A DNA stretch of 10,356 nt from Cyanobacteria bacterium UBA8156. Its GTDB lineage: Bacteria > Cyanobacteriota > Cyanobacteriia > Pseudanabaenales > Pseudanabaenaceae. The notes below the pieces were generated by a model. The model saw only the letters and a program-made list of their open reading frames with translations, searched no databases and was not told the origin of the DNA. Within the stretch, counting starts at the first letter, position 1, and each line of letters opens with the position of its first letter. Location: positions 1 to 10,356 of the forward strand of contig DMPD01000140.1 in the NCBI GenBank assembly GCA_003456125.1. Direction: 5' to 3'. The position numbers were made by a program, and so were the translations under genes. Shown piece by piece: positions 6,918 to 10,356 of the stretch.

Positions 6918-7907
6918 CTAGGAGTTGGAACTGCGGTTGAAGAAGGTCAACAACAGCGACAGGCCGGCCCCGAGGGGAGCCGACCAGGAATTACGGGAGC
7001 CTGGTACCGCTTGCCACAGGGCGATCGCCGGTGCGACCCCAAACAGTACGCCCAGGCTGGCCGGGATGGCAAACCCGCTGTCCAGTTGAGTCAGGGTGAT
7101 GGCGGCGCCAAAGGCAAAGTTCACGAGGTAAACCACCAGGGGAAAGGTCAGGGCCGCGCGATCGCGGGGGGGGGTCAATTCGGGCCAGAGCAAGGAGCCG
7201 ACGGTCATAAACACGGCGCCGGTACCCACCCAACCCGTGAGGTTCCGGTAGGGCATCCCAAAAAATTCGCCGGCATCCTGAAACTCCCAGAACGGGTAGG
7301 GCGCTTGGCTCATGGCGGGATCGAGCACTAAATCCCAAGCGGTTAGCAAAATCGACCCCAGGGCGATCGCCCCCAGTTTTTGCGGCCAACCGGTGACCCC
7401 GCGGGCGGCCAAGCCGGCCCGGGCCAAAATGTAGGTGCTAAAGCCCAGGTAAAACCAGGAGAGGGGAATCGTAAACGGCACCAAACCGGCGACCTTGTAG
7501 CCCAAACCGCTGAGGTAACTGTAGTGACCAAACGGAAACCCGGTGCTGGTACCCAACAATTCGCTGCCCAAGGATAGGGCGATCGCCGGTAGGGCAAACC
7601 CTAGCAAATTGCGCCAACCGAAGGTGCGACCGCCGTAGAGGGCTACCGCCAATGCCCCCAAAACAATGTAGGTAGTCCCCCCGGCCGACATCCCCCAGGC
7701 AAAAACCTGCATCCCTAGGGGTGACAACTGGGCAATAAAATCGGTGTTGGGGAGCACCAACAACAGCCCCGCCAGGCCAAACACCATGGCAGCGATGTGG
7801 GCCCACAGCCCTATCCGCTGCACTTGGCCCAGCAACGTTAACGGCTCGACTAACGGCTCGCTTAACGGCTTGGTCAAGGGGGCGGCAGCATCCTGGGAAC
7901 GCTCCAT
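6918..7907 (-). CDS. cruF: Carotenoid 1',2'-hydratase CruF (carotenoid biosynthesis membrane protein)
   Basis: 329 residues, about the usual length of cyanobacterial CruF (PF04240, DUF422-type). In cyanobacteria CruF hydrates the acyclic psi end of gamma-carotene-type intermediates, giving the 1'-hydroxyl that the glycosyltransferase CruG needs for myxol glycosides. Hydrophobic segments lie at about 34-53, 66-91, 101-117, 139-163, 176-194, 224-242, 252-273 and 280-299, so it is an integral membrane enzyme. Conserved family stretches are GTSTGFPFGHYSY (119-131), WDLVLDPAMS (191-200) and FFGMPYRNLTGW (215-226), with the acidic residues expected of a hydratase active site. The N-terminus carries a TKPL-SEPL-VEPL repeat from a 12-bp DNA repeat. 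An AGGAG lies 6 bases before the ATG. trmL lies 62 bp upstream on the same strand. The usual partner cruG is not in the window. Confidence 0.86.
   Translation of the reverse strand: MERSQDAAAPLTKPLSEPLVEPLTLLGQVQRIGLWAHIAAMVFGLAGLLLVLPNTDFIAQLSPLGMQVFAWGMSAGGTTYIVLGALAVALYGGRTFGWRNLLGFALPAIALSLGSELLGTSTGFPFGHYSYLSGLGYKVAGLVPFTIPLSWFYLGFSTYILARAGLAARGVTGWPQKLGAIALGSILLTAWDLVLDPAMSQAPYPFWEFQDAGEFFGMPYRNLTGWVGTGAVFMTVGSLLWPELTPPRDRAALTFPLVVYLVNFAFGAAITLTQLDSGFAIPASLGVLFGVAPAIALWQAVPGSRNSWSAPLGAGLSLLLTFFNRSSNS
7839..7874 (-). repeat. Three 12-bp tandem repeats in the cruF 5' end
   Basis: Plus-strand units TAACGGCTCGAC (7839-7850), TAACGGCTCGCT (7851-7862) and TAACGGCTTGGT (7863-7874). They are in frame and encode VEPL, SEPL and TKPL in the cytosolic-looking N-terminal extension before the first membrane segment. 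Confidence 0.85.
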
Positions 7908-7969
7908 CGGTCTCTCCTCATCGCTGGTTCACTATTCTTAATAATACCTTGACCCCAAGCGATTGGCTC
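7908..7969 (-). promoter_or_regulatory. AT-rich trmL-cruF spacer, possible internal promoter
   Basis: The 62-bp gap is AT-rich compared with the flanks. On the minus strand it holds TATTAT (plus 7941-7946), a possible -10 box. No good -35 lies at the right distance. cruF could therefore be read through from trmL or from its own weak promoter. Confidence 0.3.
7914..7918 (-). promoter_or_regulatory. Ribosome binding site for cruF
   Basis: On the minus strand AGGAG is followed by 6 bases and then the ATG at 7907. This supports the chosen start and the 12-bp-repeat extension being translated. Confidence 0.75.
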
Positions 7970-8425
7970 TTATTTTCCTGCATCCAGTCCCAATTGGCGA
8001 CGGGCTTCGTAGAGGGCGATCGCCACGCTCACCGACAGGTTGAGGCTGCGCACGGCGGTTTGGGCCATCGGGATGTAAACCGTCGGGTGTTGGCGGGTGA
8101 GATCGGGGGGTAGTCCATCGCTTTCGCACCCAAACAGGAGCCAGTCCCCCGGCTGGTAGGCGTACTGCCGAAGATGGTGGGTGCCGTTGGTATCGAAACA
8201 CACCCAGCGTCCCTTGGCCACCTGGGCAAATTGTTCGAGGTTGGGGTGCACGGTGACCTTGACGTGGGGCCAATAGTCAATGCCCGCCCGCTTGAGGTGG
8301 CGATCGTCAATCCGAAAGCCCAGGGGTTCAATGAGGTGTAGGGGGGTGCCGGTGGCGGCACAGGTGCGGGCAATGTTGCCGGTATTGGGGGGAATTTGGG
8401 GATGCACCAAAACAACGCGGAGCAT
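7970..8425 (-). CDS. trmL: tRNA (cytidine(34)-2'-O)-methyltransferase TrmL (SpoU/SPOUT family)
   Basis: 151 residues, the usual size for this minimal SPOUT enzyme. It would methylate the 2'-OH of the wobble base C34/cmnm5U34 in tRNA-Leu isoacceptors, with S-adenosylmethionine bound in the trefoil knot. Motif 1 is IPPNTGNIAR (11-20). A LIEPLGFRIDD stretch (31-41) and the KRAGIDYW segment (45-52) follow the E. coli protein closely. Motif 2 is LLFGCESDGLP (96-106); the C-E-S-D replaces the more usual P-E-T-R, but the Glu and GLP are kept. Motif 3 is YIPMAQTAVRSLNLSVSVA (117-135). I start at the ATG at 8425 because the family begins MLxxVLxxPxIPPNTGN; a TTG at 8437 would add MTGT only. It lies upstream of cruF on the same strand and is divergent from tpsB. 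Confidence 0.93.
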   Translation of the reverse strand: MLRVVLVHPQIPPNTGNIARTCAATGTPLHLIEPLGFRIDDRHLKRAGIDYWPHVKVTVHPNLEQFAQVAKGRWVCFDTNGTHHLRQYAYQPGDWLLFGCESDGLPPDLTRQHPTVYIPMAQTAVRSLNLSVSVAIALYEARRQLGLDAGK

Positions 8426-8445
8426 GGTTCCAGTCAACGATGATC

Positions 8446-8458
8446 TTAGCCATGCTAA
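8446..8458. repeat. Short inverted repeat TTAGC/GCTAA in the trmL-tpsB gap
   Basis: TTAGC (8446-8450), CAT, GCTAA (8454-8458), about 20 bp before the trmL ATG. The 13-bp symmetry could be an operator half-site pair or chance. Confidence 0.3.
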
Positions 8459-8523
8459 TCGCCGTGCTGGAAAATGCGAAAATCTCGGGACAATCTGCCG
8501 ATTTCTGGCCTAGCTTACCTCGG

Positions 8524-8529
8524 TATAAT
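8524..8529 (+). promoter_or_regulatory. Candidate -10 box for tpsB
   Basis: A perfect TATAAT lies 41 bases before the ATG at 8571, a normal leader distance. The -35 position (about 8501-8506, ATTTCT) is poor, so any promoter here would depend on an activator or on other contacts. Confidence 0.5.
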
Positions 8530-8570
8530 CCCTCCTATAGTCTTGTTGCCAGAGCTTGGTTGGGCCCAAC

Positions 8571-10190
8571 ATGCGTAATTTCTTCTCGCTTCACCGTGCA
8601 GTCCCGGCTCTCCTTCTGGGGGCAGCACTGTGTGGCGTTAGCCCTGTGTGGCTCCCCCGGCCGGCCGCGGCGCAAACCGAAGCGACAACCTTTGTCCTCC
8701 AAAGCATTGCGATTGAAGGGGGGACGGTGTTCCCCGAAGCCACTTGGAACCCTTTGGTGCAGCCCCTCTTGAATCGGCCCATTACTTTGACGGCCCTGCG
8801 AGAATTGGCGGCCCAAATCACCCAACGCTATCAAGACAACAATTACATCACCTCGCGGGCGATCGTGCCGGCGGGGGCGATCGCCAACGGGCGGGCCACC
8901 ATCCGCATCCTCGAAGGCCGCATTGCCCGGGTGGATTTGGAGCGTGCAACCGACAGCCCCACCCGCCTGGCCGAAACCTATTTGCGGGAACGCATTGCTT
9001 TGGGCTTGGGGGTGCCCTTCGATTTTGGTCGGCTGGAAGATCAATTGCAGTTGTTGCGTACCGATCCGCTGATCGCCGATATTCGGGCCACCCTGGCGGC
9101 CGGCGAAGGGGAAGGGGAAAGCATCCTCCGCATTGTCTACAAAGAAGCTCCCTCCTTCAGCGGCACCGTAGGAGTAGACAACTACGGCAATGCCGCTTCC
9201 GGGATTTACCAAGGTACCGTTGCCCTCCAGGAAGCCAATTTGACGGGGGGGGGCGATCGCCTCTTTGGCAGCTACGGGCGATCGGGCAATTCGGACAACG
9301 TGGCCCTTGGCTATCAAGTACCTATGGGCGCCCAAGGGGCCAGCCTGAGCGTGCGGGCTAGCCTTGGCCAAAACCCGGTGACCGAACCGCCCTTCGATAC
9401 CCTCAACATTCGCACCGAGTCCCAGGTGTACGAGCTGGCTTACCGCCAACCCCTGGTGCGCAATCCCCGGAACGAAGTGGCCCTCAATTTGGGGTTGGGC
9501 ATCGAACGCAGCAACGCTTTCTTGGACGGTCAATCGTTCAACTTCCAGAATCAGCAGTTTGGGGATGGATTGTCCCAGGCGACGGTATTGCGATTTGGCC
9601 AGGAAGCCCTACGGCGAGATGAGCGGGGGGCCTGGTCCTTGCGATCCACCTTTCACGTGGGACTGGAGGCCTTGGGGGCTACGGTTCGCGCAGACGGCTC
9701 CCCCGACGGCCGCTTTTTCTACTGGAGCGGGCAGGTCTTGCGGGTACAGCGGTTGGGCTTGGATCGGGACACCCTGTTGCTGGTGCGGTTGGGGGCCCAA
9801 CTCACGGGCGATCGCCTGCTTTCTTTGAACCGCTTCAGCATTGGCGGCCCCCAATCGGTGCGGGGCTACCGACAAAACCAAGTGACCGGCGATAGCGGTT
9901 TGTTGGCTTCCTTGGAGTTTCAGGTGCCCATTGCCCGCGATGAAAACGACAACGGCATTTTGAAACTGTTGCCCTTTATGGATGTGGGCACCGTCTGGAA
10001 TACGGATGGCTCCACCGTCAGTGGCTTGCCTCAGACCTTGGCGGGGGTGGGTCTGGGTCTACAATGGGAATTTGCCCCCACCTGGAACCTGCGGGTGGAC
10101 TACGGCATTCCCCTCAATCGGGTGACCAACGCCACCAACAACCTGCAGGATGCGGGTTTGTACTTCTCGGTATCCGGCCGTCTTTTCTAG
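8571..10190 (+). CDS. TpsB-family outer-membrane transporter (ShlB/FhaC/HecB type, two-partner secretion)
   Basis: 539 residues, typical for the family. It would sit in the outer membrane as a 16-strand barrel that exports a TpsA partner carrying a TPS domain. Residues 1-34 form a Sec signal peptide: RNFFSLHR, then a hydrophobic core, ending PAAA before Q35. POTRA 1 spans about 41-117, with FVLQSIAIEG, an ITQRYQDNNYITSRA helix-strand and TIRILEGRI. POTRA 2 spans about 119-192. The barrel starts near 196 with the conserved GVDNYGN (201-207). The loop-6 motif VRGY is at 430-433, followed by LLASLEFQVPI. The last residue is Phe, as in most outer-membrane barrels. The ATG at 8571 is preferred over a TTG at 8556 because it gives a clean signal peptide. 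Neighbours run divergent (trmL) and convergent (10215), so it is probably transcribed alone. No TpsA is visible; in cyanobacteria these can be filamentous-hemagglutinin or CHAT-containing proteins, often elsewhere. Confidence 0.93.
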   Translation: MRNFFSLHRAVPALLLGAALCGVSPVWLPRPAAAQTEATTFVLQSIAIEGGTVFPEATWNPLVQPLLNRPITLTALRELAAQITQRYQDNNYITSRAIVPAGAIANGRATIRILEGRIARVDLERATDSPTRLAETYLRERIALGLGVPFDFGRLEDQLQLLRTDPLIADIRATLAAGEGEGESILRIVYKEAPSFSGTVGVDNYGNAASGIYQGTVALQEANLTGGGDRLFGSYGRSGNSDNVALGYQVPMGAQGASLSVRASLGQNPVTEPPFDTLNIRTESQVYELAYRQPLVRNPRNEVALNLGLGIERSNAFLDGQSFNFQNQQFGDGLSQATVLRFGQEALRRDERGAWSLRSTFHVGLEALGATVRADGSPDGRFFYWSGQVLRVQRLGLDRDTLLLVRLGAQLTGDRLLSLNRFSIGGPQSVRGYRQNQVTGDSGLLASLEFQVPIARDENDNGILKLLPFMDVGTVWNTDGSTVSGLPQTLAGVGLGLQWEFAPTWNLRVDYGIPLNRVTNATNNLQDAGLYFSVSGRLF

Positions 10191-10214
10191 GGAAAGCCGT
10201 CTTTTTTAGGGAAA
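10177..10214 (+). repeat. 19-bp tandem duplication across the tpsB stop codon
   Basis: Copy 1 (10177-10195) and copy 2 (10196-10214) match at 18 of 19 positions; the only difference is C10187 against T10206. Copy 1 contains the last codons and stop of tpsB (CGT CTT TTC TAG). Copy 2 repeats the same Arg-Leu-Phe-stop text after the stop. The duplication fills nearly the whole 24-bp gap to the end of the convergent gene. Confidence 0.9.
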
Positions 10215-10356
10215 TCAGGGCCAGTAACGGCCTTCCGGCACCGCGGCCTGCACCGCCGCCCGTACCAAAATCGAAACGCCCGCCAGGGCGGCCCCGATCG
10301 CCGTCCAAGGGAGCCAAGCAGCCCGGGACAGCAGGGCTACCCCCGCCCCCCCGAGG
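10215..10356 (-). CDS. C-terminus of an unidentified hydrophobic protein (partial)
   Basis: Minus-strand frame entering from the right edge and ending at TGA (10217-10215). It gives 46 residues: a Gly/Ala/Leu/Val-rich stretch LGGAGVALLSRAAWLPW, a second hydrophobic stretch IGAALAGVSILV, and a polar end AVPEGRYWP. This looks like one or two membrane segments at the C-terminus of a membrane protein. No family can be named from so little. It converges on tpsB with 24 bp between stop codons. A longer open frame in another register (10114-10317) overlaps tpsB and looks less protein-like. Confidence 0.45.
   Translation of the reverse strand, partial: LGGAGVALLSRAAWLPWTAIGAALAGVSILVRAAVQAAVPEGRYWP

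Noticed and set aside
6991..7806. Several open frames overlapping cruF on both strands
   Set aside because: cruF in its frame has conserved family motifs and membrane segments; the others are Arg/Pro/Gly-rich shadows.
8426..8437. TTG start extending TrmL by MTGT
   Set aside because: The family begins directly with MLxxVL; the ATG at 8425 fits.
8556..8570. TTG start extending TpsB by five residues (MVGPN)
   Set aside because: The ATG at 8571 gives a normal signal peptide with a basic N-terminus; the TTG adds nothing family-like.
8535..9533. 332-residue minus-strand open frame
   Set aside because: Antisense to tpsB, low complexity and Gly/Pro-rich, while the plus strand has a signal peptide, POTRA domains and a barrel.
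10177..10214. Intrinsic terminator after tpsB
   Set aside because: CTTTTC and GGAAAG can pair weakly and a T-run follows, but the stem is short with a wobble and is better explained by the 19-bp duplication.

Overview
The window looks cyanobacterial. The octamer GCGATCGC (HIP1, typical of many cyanobacterial genomes) occurs ten times in about 10.4 kb, and one gene encodes a CruF-like carotenoid hydratase of the myxoxanthophyll branch. The coding DNA is GC-rich. No species can be named from the sequence alone.

Layout from left to right. (1) Positions 1-4008, minus strand: the first 1336 codons of a very large RTX (hemolysin-type calcium-binding repeat) protein that runs off the left edge without a stop. 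It has four nonapeptide blocks, two Calx-beta-like modules and repeated post-RTX tails. (2) Positions 4009-4856: an 848-bp non-coding region between two divergent genes, holding several hairpins and a 10-bp inverted repeat close to the second gene. (3) Positions 4857-6293, plus strand: a complete 478-residue protein made of two Calx-beta domains, ten RTX nonapeptides and a C-terminal module of the same type as one near the N-terminus of the first protein. (4) 6311-6345: a strong two-way intrinsic terminator. (5) 6364-6585, minus: a small, charged, internally duplicated coiled-coil ORF. (6) About 6640-6917: a poorly coding stretch. (7) 6918-7907 cruF and 7970-8425 trmL, both minus, 62 bp apart. 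(8) 8571-10190, plus: a TpsB-type outer-membrane transporter with two POTRA domains and a beta-barrel. (9) 10215-10356, minus: the last 46 residues of an unidentified hydrophobic protein.

How the parts relate. The left half is a surface/secretion locus: two divergent Ca-binding repeat proteins, neither with an N-terminal signal peptide, as expected for type I (ABC/HlyD/TolC) export through a C-terminal signal. No type I exporter gene is in the window. The right half is more ordinary: carotenoid biosynthesis, tRNA wobble methylation and a two-partner secretion pore whose TpsA substrate is not visible. The TpsB uses another route (Sec then two-partner secretion) and should not be assumed to export the RTX proteins.

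I did not find a clear new defence or mobile system. The most noteworthy points are the modular duplication in the RTX giant, the shared module across the divergent pair with an inverted repeat between them, the duplicated coiled-coil ORF, and a 19-bp tandem duplication exactly across the tpsB stop codon.
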